Notes: generated by a model not told the origin, from the sequence alone. Counted from the stretch's first letter, positions 1 to 12,700 are shown. The stretch is DNA of 64,000 nt from Gamsiella multidivaricata (GCF_025024155.1 NW_026251729.1:124001-188000); one strand, 5' to 3'. Program-made: numbers and translations.

Positions 1-1236
1 TTATTCTAGAACCTTTTAATGTAATGAGCACATTTTCAAAAGAAACCATGGTTTTTTTTGCAGAAAATAGGAGCCAATGCAGTGGGGGCGACATCTTATT
101 CAGAAGCGAGATGCTGGCAGACAATACAAGTATGAACCTAAAGCATGAGCACCATGCATCTGCATGGTCAAGGAAGGAAAAAAGGCCAGGGGAATGTGTG
201 AAATGAAGGCGAAGCCGCGAAGGAAGTTCTAATTGAAAACCAGGTTCGTAACTTAAACCAATGGTTCGATCTCCCAACCGACGGGTTGCAGACGATTGGA
301 AGAGCAAAGAAAATAGAAAATGATCCTTTATTATTACTCTAGCCATTGGCAGTAAAAGCGTTCGATGACAGTGTGAAGCAGGGTCAGGCGACGAGACTGT
401 GAGACTGGGTGCAAATGGATACTTGAACCAATGACAGCTCCCGAGTGTGAGCGGGGACCAGAGTGCTATATAGGGTGCCTGCTCTCGAAATGCAAGGCTC
501 GCTACAGTCGTCTTGGCGCGGTCCTCAGTTGCAGCAATAAAATGGAGAGTGCTCATTCCGCCGTGGATTGGATGCTCACCCTGGAGAGGCCACCTCCGTA
601 TAAGAAATCGTGTGATGAGCACTACCGTCTCTTGAGAGAGAAAGAGGGAGGGAGGGGAGCGAGAGATTCACCTCCCCCCCCCTCCCCTCTCTCTCCTGTT
701 CATTCTTCTTGCTCCCCTTTTCCTGCGGTGGAGGTTCATTTCTGGTATACTTCCTATGTCCTTTGTCCTATATCCTGCCCAATGACAAATGACGAGGGTC
801 GCTTTTTTTGTCCTGTCAATGACTTCATAGCGCTGGATGGGTGGTATACAGTCTGCCTCTGTCAAAGAAAGACTTCTTTCATTCTCCTCATTCCTCCCAT
901 CTCCACTTTCTTTCTTTCTCTCTTTCCCTCTTTCCCTCTTTCTCTCTTTCTCTCTTTCTCTCTTTCTCTCTTTCTTTCTTTCTTTCTTTCTTTCTTCCCT
1001 TTCCCCTTCCTCCTGTCCCTGTCCCTGTCCCTGCCCCATCCCTGTTCCTGCTCCTGCTCCTGCTCCTGCTCCTGTTCCTGTTCCCCTTCCCCTTCTCCTC
1101 TTCCTCTTCATCTCACAGCTCCTCATTCACATCCAACCGCCACCCTCTTTTCCATCCCTTCATCCCTTCCCTTCCCTTCCCTTATTCTGTCTCTCTACCT
1201 AATCGAGCGTTCCCTTCTTCCGCCCCACCGCACTCC
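1..1236. other. Upstream region of the PPZ1-like gene
   Basis: No coding sequence is supported here. Open frames exist (for example 24-206 and 431-1236) but they are short or pure low-complexity Ser/Phe/Pro translations. The right half is a long CT-rich tract typical of fungal promoters and leaders. A TATATA-like element lies near 467, within gtgctatatagggtg, but it is far from the start codon and its role is uncertain. Confidence 0.5.
897..1112. repeat. Pyrimidine-rich microsatellite tract (CTTT and CTGCTC units)
   Basis: Two adjacent simple repeats are seen: a tttctctc/tttc tract at about 905-998, then a ctgtcc/ctgctc hexamer tract at about 1012-1085. The purine-poor block ends 125-150 bases before the PPZ1 start codon, where CT-rich leaders are common in fungal genes. 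It creates spurious open frames on both strands. Confidence 0.85.
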
Positions 1237-3914
1237 ATGGGGAACCAGCACTCGAAGCGACTTGGCTCAAAGGGCAATCGCTCCTCGACCATTCTAGATC
1301 CCAATGTGCATCCCCTCAGTAACAACAACAATAGCAATAACATTAACAAGGACAAAGAGCGCAAGAGCAAGAGCAAGGACAGGCGCAAGAGCTCATACCC
1401 CCCTAGTCCCCATGAACAACAATCGAATCAACACAGCAATAATAGCAACAGCAGCAATAGCAGCAATAGCAGCAACATTAGCACCCCAGGTGACAATGGT
1501 CGAGGGACAAGGTCTTCTGGCGTAAACGCAGAAGTCAATGGCCGTGGACACGAGCATCATCAGCAAGGCCATAATCAGAACCGTACCTCTCGAGAGGCAC
1601 ATAGGTCGTCTTGGCAAGGCCCCTCAGCAACAACCGCGAACCAGAAAACAGCAACCACTGTAGGACTAAAGAACGGCATCGACAGGCCTGTCCCCGTCAA
1701 TCAAACATCGCTCGGAGCTGTCAGCAGAGAGTATGACCGATCTGAAGGGGGTGCAGGTTCTGCGACAGCAGCGACGAAAGGGGTGACAGCATCTGCAGCT
1801 GCAGCTGCAGCTACAGCACCAGTAACGATTACCACTGCAGCGACAATAACATCATCCACAACAACAGCAGCAGCGGCAGGAGAGAGGGTCGAATTACATC
1901 GCACGGTGCCACCGCAGTCGATCGTCAATAATGGTGGCACGAACAACAGCAGCGCACTCGATGGCAGCTCAAAAGGACTAGGCTCGACAACAAGGGAGTC
2001 AACCGAATTGGGCTCACAAGCGCGCCACTCCCTGGACACCCTTGCCCAGACCAACCACAACCAGACCCGGGCCAATGGCAAGGGCAGTGACCAACAACCC
2101 CCACAAGCACAGGCCCGGAGCAGCGAGGCGGTGCATGGTCAGAACCACGCAGCTGGAGACAGCCGCAACGATACCCAACTACCACACCAACAACAGCCTT
2201 CTCCGCAAAAGCAGCAGGGGAAGCAACAACAGCAGGATTCGTTCCCTTCGTTCCCAGCACCTAATATTCCCTTTGCAGTATCGACGCCAGGCAACCCTAT
2301 CCTCGTCAAAAAGCACAATCTCGCGCCTTTAACCATCGCCTCAACGCAGACCTCCTCGCTCCTCGGCCGGTCACCTCCTTCACTCTCCCCAAAGTCGGGC
2401 AGCCACAGGAAATCCGCAGAACTCTCACCGACTGCACGCCTCCCATTTTTGGGACCATCTGTAGGAGACAAGACCAACAAGGGGGGTCTGGATCTGGACG
2501 ACATGATCTCTCGACTGCTGGATGCTGGATATTCTGGAAAAATATCCAAGGGCGTGTGTCTTAAGAACAGCGAGATCCTGGTCATCTGTCAAGCAGCCAG
2601 GGAAATTTTCTTGTCGCAACCAACATTGATCGAGCTGCATGCGCCTGTCAAGATCGTGGGTGACATTCATGGTCAATACACAGATTTGCTGCGACTCTTT
2701 GAGATGTGTGGATTCCCGCCATCAGCCAACTTTTTGTTCCTGGGAGATTACGTGGATCGAGGCAAGATGAGCCTGGAGACGATCCTGTTGTTGTTTTGTT
2801 ATAAGATTAAGTACCCCGAAAACTTTTTTTTGCTCCGCGGCAACCATGAATGCGCCAATGTCACAAGAGGTAAGCTAGATTTACGCATGCTCTCTCTTCG
2901 TTGTTTGTTTGTGTGTTGTTGTTTTTTTTTTTTCCAAGGCACATTCATGACCCTGGATCGTGGTATTATGTCGCCGAAGCGCATTCACGGACTTTGCTGC
3001 AATACATCACCGCGCATAAAGAATGACATCGTTAAATGGATCGGGAAAGAGAACCAGGCTCACAGAAGATTCTTCAATGTGGTATTTGGACACGCAAAGA
3101 AAATCTCGACAGAAATAGGCAATCGGACAACTTGGAGGATGAGAAGCATCGCCAACCTGGAACGAATGTATGCCCTGTTGACTCTTCATGTTTGATCATG
3201 CGAGCAAAGACGAGCAAGGACCACACAGAACCAAAAATATCGTTTTTTTTTTTTTTTCTTTTTTTTTCATTCAATTTTGAGTTATGTCAAAATCTCTAAT
3301 CACAAACTTTAACCATGGTCCTTCATTTAGTCTATGGTTTCTATGACGAATGTAAACGAAGAGCCAGTATCAAGATGTGGAAGGCGTTCGTGGATGTGTT
3401 CAACTGTCTGCCTCTGGCAGCGATTGTTGCCAACAAGATCTTTTGCGTCCACGGAGGATTGTCACCGAATTTGTCGAGCATGGACGACATCCGCGCACTG
3501 CGGCGACCGACAGATGTACCAGACTATGGCTTGCTGAACGACCTTTTGTGGTCCGATCCATCAGACACAGCACTGGATTGGGAGGACAATGAGCGCGGGG
3601 TGTCATACTGTTTTGGCAAGAGCATCATCCAGAGGTTTTTGAACCGACATGATTTCGATTTGGTGTGTCGAGCACACATGGTGGTGGAGGACGGATATGA
3701 GTTTTTCAACGACCGGACGTTGGTCACGGTGTTCTCGGCCCCGAACTACTGTGGCGAATTCGATAACTATGGAGCGGTGATGAGTGTGAACGAGGACCTG
3801 CTGTGCAGTTTTGAGTTACTCAAGCCGATCGATCCAGCGACAGCCAGGGCGCAGATGCAGAGTTTAGCGGCGAACTCAGGTGGTTGGAGAGCGAACAAGC
3901 AACGGTTGAGGTAA
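1237..3914 (+). CDS. PPZ1: PPZ-type serine/threonine protein phosphatase
   Basis: Two exons, 1237-2869 and 3331-3914, give 738 residues. PPZ enzymes are PP1-like metallophosphatases that in yeasts regulate cation homeostasis, salt tolerance and cell integrity at the plasma membrane. The ATG at 1237 opens MGNQHSK, an N-myristoylation-type start as in yeast Ppz1, which favours it over upstream in-frame codons. Residues 10-410 are disordered and rich in Asn, Ser, Ala and Gln. The catalytic domain starts near 416, with the metal and phosphate motifs GDIHGQ (~475), GDYVDRG (~503) and RGNHE (~534). Exon 2 begins [11 protein letters not shown] and contains [20 protein letters not shown] and [17 protein letters not shown] and [10 protein letters not shown] are PPZ-like rather than PP1-like. 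The frame is continuous across the junction: AGA-G at 2869 joins TC-TAT at 3331. The 461 bp intron is unusually long and carries poly-T runs. Confidence 0.92.
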
Positions 3915-5260
3915 GCCAAAATTTGTGGTGGACATTATTTCGTTGCTGTCTTCAGAAACACTGTGGCTGCATCGGTTGGACACTTGGCTGACCTAGCTTT
4001 CGTTGCTCCTTGATGTGTTACTCCTCTCATAGCATACCAGATAATAACCCTCTGTACGGCACATCCCAAGGCAGTGTCGGGAGTACATATTAATGACAAT
4101 TAATGCGGAAGGTCTTAAGGACGGTCCGGAGAGGAGCTCTTGTTCTATGTAATTCTGTACCATACATGAAAAAAAAAACGATTCTATCCTTTCATTGGCA
4201 TTTCATAGAACGGCGTACTTGTTATTAGTTACTGCGTTGTGGTGAACATATGAGCTTACTATTGTTGGATGCTGCTTGCAGAGTCAGTAGATGTAGGGCT
4301 GTTGCTTTCGAAAGGAGGTTGTTGAATATGTTGACGAATGGATTGTGGGATGTTACGGGCAAGATCTAGTTTTACAAATGGCAAGGGAAGGTCAAGACTG
4401 AAGAGATGAGAGAAGTGCAGGCTGGAACAATGTTCCTCTTCACAAGAAGTTACATACGCCCAAGTATGAAGGACACTTCAGCCTCAGCCCATCGTGCCCG
4501 TTACTGAGCCTTAAATATGTCCTTTGGCTGTAAAGTGATCAGGGCCGAAGGGATAATGAAAGGCTGTTCGATCGCTATTATGTTGCATCAATGTTGGCGC
4601 AGCTGAGCCAGAAAAAAAAAAGAGCGGCGATAGTTCTCAGGTACGCCCGCCCTGCTTCTGTTCAAAAACGGCGGATAAAATTTTGTCCAAAGGACCTCCG
4701 CTTTCCCATTCCGGGGACGGATAGACAGAGAATGGAATGAATGCACCGGCCATCTTCTAACAAGCTTTAGGCGAAGTATATTCCAGTGCATGTATGCGGG
4801 GAAGATATATGATAGTCTACTATAGTGGGTCTACTTTGATCCAGATCCCCGCCACACAGTAAAGCGGAGGAACTTCCGTCCAGATGTGCATTAATGTCAG
4901 CCTGCAATCGGTCCTAGCGGGCGCAAAAAAACAAAGTCCTCAGGAACATAGTTTGGAGCAAAAGACAGTGTGGACTGGCGGTGCTGCCTTTGGGCGATGC
5001 TCTTAAAGTATCGTTGGATCGGAGGTAACAAAAACTACAGCCGAAAAAACACTGGATTTTTGACTGAGGTGTATTACCAGGGATTGCGGATTTGAATTTT
5101 GGGCGATGGGCAGTAAAAAAAAGACATAAAAGGACACGGAGCCCCTCTCACATAAGTCCACACACTCTTCTTTGGCATCACTCATTCCTACTCATCTCAT
5201 CTCCCCAACTCTCATCCATTTCCTCATCTCCATCGCTACTCCTCAATAAAGACTCAAACC
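3915..5260. other. Intergenic region, PPZ1 3' flank and C2 gene promoter
   Basis: About 1.35 kb without a supportable gene. The left part would hold the PPZ1 3' UTR. On the right, an ataaaagg element near 5127-5134 lies about 130 bases before the ATG at 5261 and could act as a TATA element. It is followed by a CT-rich leader (5150-5250). Small open frames show no recognisable features. Confidence 0.5.
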
Positions 5261-7101
5261 ATGTTAACATCCCTCCACAATAAGGTCTCCACGCTCGTCC
5301 ATCGTCGTACCCGTGACCGGGCTGCTCAGGATGGCGATATTCAGGATGCCAACTTCGTGCCTAACGACGATGCTGTCGTTAATACCAACCCCTCCATCAA
5401 CTGGGATTTCACCATCGTCTTTAAGGGCGCCAAGGTAACTAATCGTCCGTGTATTCTATGCGGAGTGTCGGCATGTCGATAATGAGTCCTCATCGCGCGT
5501 CAGGGAGACAGCGAATGCCCTTCATAGAATTGGACGCGGCTTGGTGACACAGCTAATGTTTAATTTGCTATCAATATTGCCGCCAAAAAAAAACAACGTA
5601 AAATAGGACCTTCCTCGTGGCGATCTGCTCAGCTCCGATCCATTCCTGGAGGCATACCTTGGGCCTCCCGAGGACAAAGAATCCCTCTCATTTGTGTAAG
5701 TAGCCCTTTGCGATCATTTAAATGGAGACCCATGGATCCTCCACGCGTACGCACGCATATGATATTTGATGGCGCCCGAAAAATATAAATAGAGACAAAA
5801 ACAAGTCGAGAGCCGAGTCGTTGTGATAGATTTTTTTTCCCCCTACACGTTTCTAATCGCCGACGGCTGCGCCTTTTCGTTTTCGTGTCGCATCATTCTA
5901 ATTCCGTAGCACCGGTGTTCAGTGGTCGACACTCAACCCAGAATGGAACGCTACATGGCACCTCCTGAACGTGACGGATGGGATGATGATGCAGATCCTC
6001 GTCAAGGACAAGAACAAGATGATGGTTGACACAGATCTCGGAAGAGCATCCATGCTCCTCGGCGCAAAACTTGAGGGTGTACAAGAGCACGTCCTGGATA
6101 TCTGGCGATCGGATGATCATAAGCAAGGTCAAATCATTATTCAGGTAAGGATCATTTTTCATGCGATGATCTGTTACAGCGGTGGTCACTCTATCAAGTC
6201 ACTGGGACTTACTCCGATGTGTCCTTCACGAATATTGTAATAGACTACTGGAGTTCGTTGTGCTGGCAAATCTGCTGCGTTGACTAAGGCGTCGACCAAG
6301 GGACCCGCTCGTTACTCTCGCCACACAAGCTACGCGGCCGGTGTCTTGACCCGCGAGAAAACATACGAGTTTTACACGTACCGCATCCGTCTTTACCACC
6401 TCTTTGATGTCTTTGGCACAGACGAGCGCTACCATCAGCACTGGAACACTGAGTACGACGCCGCGAAGCGTATCTTTGCCGACAATCTCGAGGGCCTCAA
6501 CATCCGCAATGCGCTCCATTCGCAGCACTCGTACCTCTACCGCCACGGCCGCAACACCATCTACGACTCCCTGGCGACTGCAGAGGACTGGGGCAAGCTC
6601 TTGCACGGCGACCGCCTGAAGAAGGACCCTAACCAGGATCTCAAGACCGTTGTGTTCACGTACTCGATTGTTCCCAAGGGGTTCTACTTTTCAGAAACAG
6701 GCACAGCGTTCTTCCAGGACTTCATGTCGAAGCATGCCATGCACGCAAACCGTGCACAGCAGGTGATGTACTCTGGCGAGTTCCGGCTGTTCAGGGACAA
6801 GCTCCATAACGACGACTGGACATTGCTGATCGACAACAACTCGGGTACTTATGCGCCCAAGAAGGAGGATCTACTCAAGCTCAAGGAGCTCTTTGAGCTA
6901 AACTTTCCTGATTTGGTCGTGATGCCGCTGGATCACGAAGACCCGTATCTGAAGGAGATTCGGGAGGCGACGAAGCAGATCGAGGCTGCGCAGGCTTCTC
7001 AGCAGACCCAAAGATTGACACTTTTCGGAGCGATCAGCTCGAAGAGCGGGCAGGAGGTTATGCAGGTCCACGGCCAAGAAAATGATGAGTGTCAGGCTTA
7101 A
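5261..7101 (+). CDS. C2-domain protein with conserved-looking C-terminal region
   Basis: Four exons (5261-5434, 5607-5695, 5910-6144, 6244-7101) give 451 residues. The ATG at 5261 follows a CT-rich leader and is in frame with every downstream exon. Exons 1-3 read as one C2-type beta-sandwich: WDFTIVFKGAK, then DLPRGDLLSSDPFLEAYLGP, then TGVQWSTLNPEWNATWHL, where the NPEWN turn is typical of C2 folds, and later LGRASMLLGAKLEG. C2 domains usually bind membranes or calcium, but calcium-site residues cannot be confirmed by eye. Residues 170-450 form a second, non-C2 region with SIVPKGFYFSETGTAFFQDF, DWTLLIDNNSGTYAP and FPDLVVMPLDHEDPY. I do not recognise an enzymatic family there. C2 plus this kind of region resembles uncharacterised fungal proteins. 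A membrane-associated role is inferred. No signal peptide or transmembrane segment is evident. Confidence 0.82.
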
Positions 7102-7906
7102 GGACGCTTCTGACAGGAAACACATACCGTAGTAAATAGAAATCGAATAATATACCGCCGGCATTTTTCTTCTTTTTTGGGGGGGATAAAGGGCACAGAT
7201 TGTTTGCGCGACACCTTGTCAAGCCACTTTGTTGGCCTGCCTATTTGCAGTGAAAAATTTTTCTCATACATAAACAGACTCATTTCGATCTCACTCTTTC
7301 TTTCACCTCTTCTCACTTCCATATCCCACGCTCTCCTTTTCTTTTTTCTTGCAACGGTAAGCCCTCTCATCCCGCGAATCCTTTTTGTTTCCTCACACAT
7401 ATACACTTTCTACCCTTTGCTTCCCCTACATCCCTCGATAGAAGGCTGACGATGGTTTATTGTAATTTGCGTTTGATCTGGGCCATGTTGCCGTGGGACC
7501 TCGCCGGGTCCTACTCTAGCGGCCTTGTGCTTTATGAAACCCCTACTTTGCTGAAGCCATTCATTCTATCACTCTTCTTTTTGTTTGTCTTCTCCATCTC
7601 AGTCCGTTGTTTCTCAGTCCTTAGTCTTATTTCTTTTTTCTTGATCTATCGTGCCATTCTCGACGCGTGGATGTAAAAAGAAAAAAAAAAAAGAAAGACT
7701 GGGGTGGGTAATAATAGAGACGCGAGTGAGGTGGGAGGGGAGAAAAACAAGATGAAACCAACGCAGTCGCGTACTTTTTCACTGTTGTCATTTATGACAT
7801 TGAGGAAAGAAAGCCTTTGATACTGATGAATTTTATTTTTATTCCTATTCTTTCAGATCTGCTTGCTTGTCCCGCACGCGATTTTCGACTTTTGGATTGT
7901 GTGAAC

Positions 7907-7945
7907 CACAGGATAGCTCAGGTGGTAAGTTCGATCCCTGTCCAC
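7907..7945 (+). other. tRNA-like remnant with A-box and B-box but no anticodon arm
   Basis: TAGCTCAGGTGG (7914-7925) fits the Pol III A-box consensus and GTTCGATCC (7929-7937) fits the B-box, only three bases apart. A real tRNA has roughly 30 or more bases between them. The flanks acaggat and atccctgt can pair imperfectly like an acceptor stem. This could be a collapsed tRNA pseudogene or tRNA-derived fragment. Chance is possible because the same bases contain a consensus 5' splice site (GTAAGT at 7925). Confidence 0.35.
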
Positions 7946-9601
7946 TTTATTTTCACATCATGACCGCTCGAAAGAAAAAAAAAAGACGACGACGCGGAGA
8001 GATGTCAGTTTTTTTTTTTATTATTATTGGAAGGGGGATGGAAAACAGCAATGATTAGAACCATGTTCGCTTACCTGAGAGCTTTATTGCCATGCGGACC
8101 AATACATTTATACACCAAGATCTCTGAGTCCTGTTTCCTTCATCCCCCCTCCCTCGAAAAGAAGAAAGAAGGATATCCTTCATTCTCATTTATTTCAGCA
8201 ATTATGGTTGCTTATGAAATGAGATTTGTTTTTCTAACTGATGAAGCATCATTCTTTGTTTTTTTGGTGTTGCAGAGTCATTGAAATAGGTTCTTTCAAG
8301 GGTTGTTGCTATGTATAATATTAATAAAAATTAAAAGAATTTCAACGAAAAGCTTTGTTTCTGTGTCGCGTGAATGTTGAGGCTGCTTCTTTGGTGTTTC
8401 GTGCGCTGTGCACCCGAAATCTATTGTCGTGAAGCCATTCGTTCTCCATCATGTTCCGTGGAACTGTTAATAATAAACATAAAAAAATCGCAACCTTGTC
8501 AGGATCGTGTGGTTAAGCGGAAGTGCCTTTGGAGCGCCTTCATGTAGACTACTGGAGATTTACGCTGCATAAGGGGCAAGCCCTATGAGCCATCCAGATC
8601 ATGAGTCTTAAACAGCAACGCCGAGTCTGCAATTGGACATGTGGTTCGCCAGTAGCCTGTACTCCGCGGAAAAGTTGGTGTATGGAAAGCTCACTCGACC
8701 CATAAAGACCAGAGATTCATCACTTCAATCATAGTCCTTCAGTCCTCCGGAAGAAGCGCTAGTCCATGGAGCTCGACTGTTTTCGAGCTTCATTGCTGAC
8801 ATATTTGCGATGCACAGGAAGAAATTGTCGTGAGAAAGACGCCTCGGTACTAGAGGAGGAGCTGAAACTATAGTGGTAATTCAGCTTACACAGCTCAGAG
8901 GATCGTCCCTTCCAAAAATCCTGTGCAGTACCAGGCAATCGAACCTTGGAAGGCAGGCAGGCAGGCCCTGATTCGGATCGCCCTTGAAAAGTCTTCAAGA
9001 TAGACGACGAAATCATCAAGGAAGAAGAATCAACGTCGTAACCCACTCTCTTAGTCCTTCCAGCATCAGGTATGCATCCTTCGCGGTTTGCCGTCTAATC
9101 TCAAGCTGAATGCACTGAGGCTATTCGAATGACCAAGCACCCGATCGAGAGAGAGTCTACCGTCTCGGCGGGTTTGCTGAAACTGATAAAAGCATTACAT
9201 TCAGCCTTGTCCCCTCTCTCTTGCCCAGTAAGTGAAGAAAGCGAGACTTCCCAAGTGAAAGTCTCGCGCTGAATTAAAAATAATTAGTAACATTATCTCC
9301 ATCGGCCTGGGGCCAACATAAAACGCAGGCGCAGCCAATAGAGAGATCGCCATCGATGTGCCGCAGCTCGCGTGTTCGCTCCTGGTTTCCTTGAACGCTA
9401 GCTGGAATACCAGTTTGAAATAAGAGCCACAGCGCGTCCCGTCTGGCAGACGCGGCCTCACACACCACTGAACTTCAAATAAAGACGCGAGGAGCTGGTG
9501 CCGTGTACAGATATGAGCGTGTCGAGGGTACCATGTGTCCCTTTGGGGGCGCGGTCGACCAACTTCTTCGCCTCCGGCAACTAATTTTGCTTACAGTCAT
9601 G

Positions 9602-9608
9602 TATAAAA
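9602..9608 (+). promoter_or_regulatory. TATA box candidate for the 2,093-residue protein gene
   Basis: TATAAAA lies 132 bases before the ATG at 9740 and is followed by a C/T-rich leader. This is the expected arrangement for a TATA-type Pol II promoter. Confidence 0.55.
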
Positions 9609-9739
9609 TCCCTTTCCCCCCCAGCCCACCACGCACTCGTCCCTCCTTGTCGTTGTCATTTCTCATTCTGATCATCTACCTCCACCGATCCCCTCATCGA
9701 ATTTTCACATCTTCGAGCGAGGTGCTATTTGTCTAGACC

Positions 9740-12700
9740 ATGGCTACTATCGAACCCTCAGGTGCTGCTCCGCCAGCATTGCCTGCCTCGGAACAAGAAT
9801 TCCTCTCTTCATACTTTTCCCAGCGCTATCGCCATCGTACCAGCTATGTACAAAATCTTGCTCTTACCCATGGCGAAAATATCCTGCCTTTACTGAAGGA
9901 GCTGCTCGCCACACAGCCCGTTATCAAGTCGATCCCTATCGCTCGCCCGGCCACAAAGGAGACGGAGCTCAATGCGGATGGCGGAAACCCTTCCCCCGTG
10001 GTTGACGACCATCCTTTGTCCTTCGCGCAGACTAATGCCACGTCCCGTTACATCCAGCGTGATACCGGGCTCGCCATGGCCATTACCCTCGCCCAAAAAG
10101 GAAGCACTCGTGCAGTTGGTCTCTTACTTGCAAACCTGAATCATCCATACCAGGTTGGCAAGAAGAGTTTGCTCAGCTGCCTTGCCTTATGTGCCACTGA
10201 CGACGACATCCTTGCGGCCGCTGCAGATTCTGCTCCTGCGGTCCGCGATGCTTTGATCGCTGCTCTGACCAAGGCAAAGCGCAAGGGCCTTGTCAGCGAC
10301 ATTTTGGGAAAGCCCCGCCATGTATGTTGCCATCTTGTGCTCGTTCTACCTTGACTTCATGCCTTGAGGGAAAAGTACGCTTCTAATTAGTATTGTTGGG
10401 TCAATTGCACGATGTAGATCGCTAAATCCAAGCCGCTGGTGCCACTTACGACCCGCTTTCGGCGAGCACTCGAGCGAGCCCAGGAATACGAGCGCGAGCG
10501 AATTTGGAACAAGTACGGTGGTGTACTGGATATCACCAACCAGCCCGGAAACAATGACTGCGAGCCCGGCGAGTCAATCAAGGATGTAGTCCTGTCTCTG
10601 CAAGAAACCTTCCCACCCTTGCACAGTTGGGACAGCGCCAAGCCCGATCGACGGTCCCCGAAGCTCGCCGCTATGATCGAATCCTCTTTAATACCGCTCC
10701 TCAAGCACGACACTAAGAGAACGGTGCATATTCTACATCGGACCTCATGGCAAGTCCGCGGAGATAACCAATATTCCGCACATGTCCCTGCAGGCATGAT
10801 CAATGGGAAAAGGGCGCGCCGTTTCTGGTGTCATCGTAGTAGTAATGATACGCTGTTTCAAGAATTCTGGCTCAGTCTCATAGCCGTTGGCAATGGTGAG
10901 CTCGTGAAGAACGGCACTCTGTCTCAAGAGTTTTTCGAGTTCTGCCGTGGACCCGAAGTCGACTGCATAGTTCGTGCCGTTCTCGTATTGACCGAGGCAG
11001 ACGAGTTCAAGGCACGGTCGACCACAGATTCCGCATCGCAAGCCTCTCGCCTCAATAACATCTTCAAGTTCGCGGCGGCAGGCGTGCATAACCTGCTTAC
11101 GCGTATTTCGGGTTGCTCAGTACTAGATAAGCGCACCGCAACCACGGCCATGTTCCATCAGTACCTTCGAGAGCTCTTGTCACTGCTTTGCTCAAAGGCA
11201 GTTGCAGCCATCCATGGTCAGAAAATAGGGAACGCGGCCTTCCGCGACCGACTTTACAATGACGTCCTCAAGCTCGTACTAACGAACGACCCAAGCAGCT
11301 GGGTGCGCGTGACGTCTCCAGAGCTGAGATCGTTCCCACCACTCGCTCAACACCTCTTCGATCAGGTTCAAGACGTCTTCAGGGGAACATGGACCGAATA
11401 CCAGCACACGACCGTATGTTTTGTCGAGGACTTCATTGAGCTCCTTGCGCCCAAAGATACAAGTGTCTATGCGATTCCCAACGACGGCTTTGTACAGCCA
11501 TTTTCCTCAGTTCCGTCGTGGGACAATATCTCGGTGTTCCAGACGTTTATCGCCGATGGCTTCAGCAAGACCGGCAAGGAGATGATCCAACTGGATTCTA
11601 GGTGGAACTGTCATCTTGCCACCTTGGCACCAAACTTAACGCCTGAGCAGCGCGACCAAGTGTTCCGTTGGGTAACAGCTTTGCCCAGCTTCAAAGCACA
11701 GATTGAGGAAGACCCAGGTTCCCATAACATGCATTTGATGATTCAGGCTCTCGGCACCAATATTGAGCTCCGACACCAAGTCGTCTTTCCATTGGTATTC
11801 TTCGACAGGAAGGATAAAGAGGTTGATCTGGGCGAGCAAATCTCAGACTGGGCGGCCTATGTGGATATTCGTATTCCAGATGTGCGAGCACTGTTGGTCA
11901 AGGAAACTACCAAACCGACGTTTGAGGATCGTCTCAAGTGGATCGCTGCCATTCTCAAGGCTACTCAGCTAGTTGGAGATGTCAAGGAGTGGATCATCAC
12001 CCTGAAATGGCTTATTCCCAAGTATGTCCATGCTTCTTTCATCCCTCGCCTTGCGCACAGCAGACAAAACTTTTGGACTCCAGGTACTGACCATAAGTCT
12101 ATCCGATTTATTTTATTTCACGCCTCGTAGGATCCGCAACGAGATTCACCCGAACGTAACGTCTCTTGCGCCACATCTGTGGACCAATCGTGGGCTGATC
12201 TCAAGGCAGTATCTGGACAATGCAACCTTGGAGGAGGCAAAGGAGTTATCAAAGTTGTATCTCGCCATGGATGCCCAGGTAAAGACCCCAGTTTATCGTC
12301 CTTGCTCTTGCATGTGGGCATGATTGATATTAACTGACTATATCCTCGTGGTACCGAAAATAGAACACGGCTGCTGTCACTGCAGTGTACGCTATCACTG
12401 GCTTTATTGATGGCATATCGACCGAGGCTCTCAAACGCTTCGCCGGGCATGCCTCGCACCCTTTCTTCCAGTTTGCTGCAGAGATTCGCTGGAGACGCGT
12501 CCTGACAAAGTACGGAGAGCTGACTGCACTAGATAATTACAATTTGCCTACGGGTGCACCCATGTACGGCGACGCTCGATCGGAGCGCGATGAAGAGAGC
12601 GAGATCATCAGACGCCAACTGCTAGCCAAGGAGCAAGAAACGCTGAAGACGGAGGGCGGTCCATGGGGTCTGTATCAAATCATGGAGGGACACGAGGAAG

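Larger units (their letters stand above)
7102..9739. other. Large intergenic region with splice-like signals
   Basis: About 2.6 kb with no convincing protein gene. It contains CT-rich leader-like sequence (7260-7350) ending in a consensus donor (GTAAGC at 7357), a pyrimidine tract with TTTCAG ending at 7856, a second donor GTAAGT at 7925, and an aataaa-like 3' signal near 8313-8330. A 74-codon hydrophobic frame at 7452-7676 has no recognised family. The right end holds the promoter of the next gene. Confidence 0.45.

Noticed and set aside
24..206. 60-residue plus-strand open frame at the left edge
   Set aside because: Short, no recognisable motif, no promoter or splice context.
431..1236. 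Long open frames across the CT-rich tract, both strands
   Set aside because: Translations are pure simple repeat (Ser/Phe/Leu or Arg/Glu/Lys/Gly) produced by the pyrimidine microsatellite upstream of PPZ1.
2870..3195. Continuation of the PPZ1 frame into the intron as coding sequence
   Set aside because: The residues do not fit the phosphatase fold, while splicing 2869 to 3331 restores the exact PP1/PPZ sequence.
7452..7676. 74-residue hydrophobic frame in the 7-9.7 kb gap
   Set aside because: T-rich DNA gives Phe/Leu/Ser-rich frames by composition; no family or conserved context.
8759..9046. 95-residue minus-strand frame
   Set aside because: No motif and no regulatory context; consistent with a chance frame.
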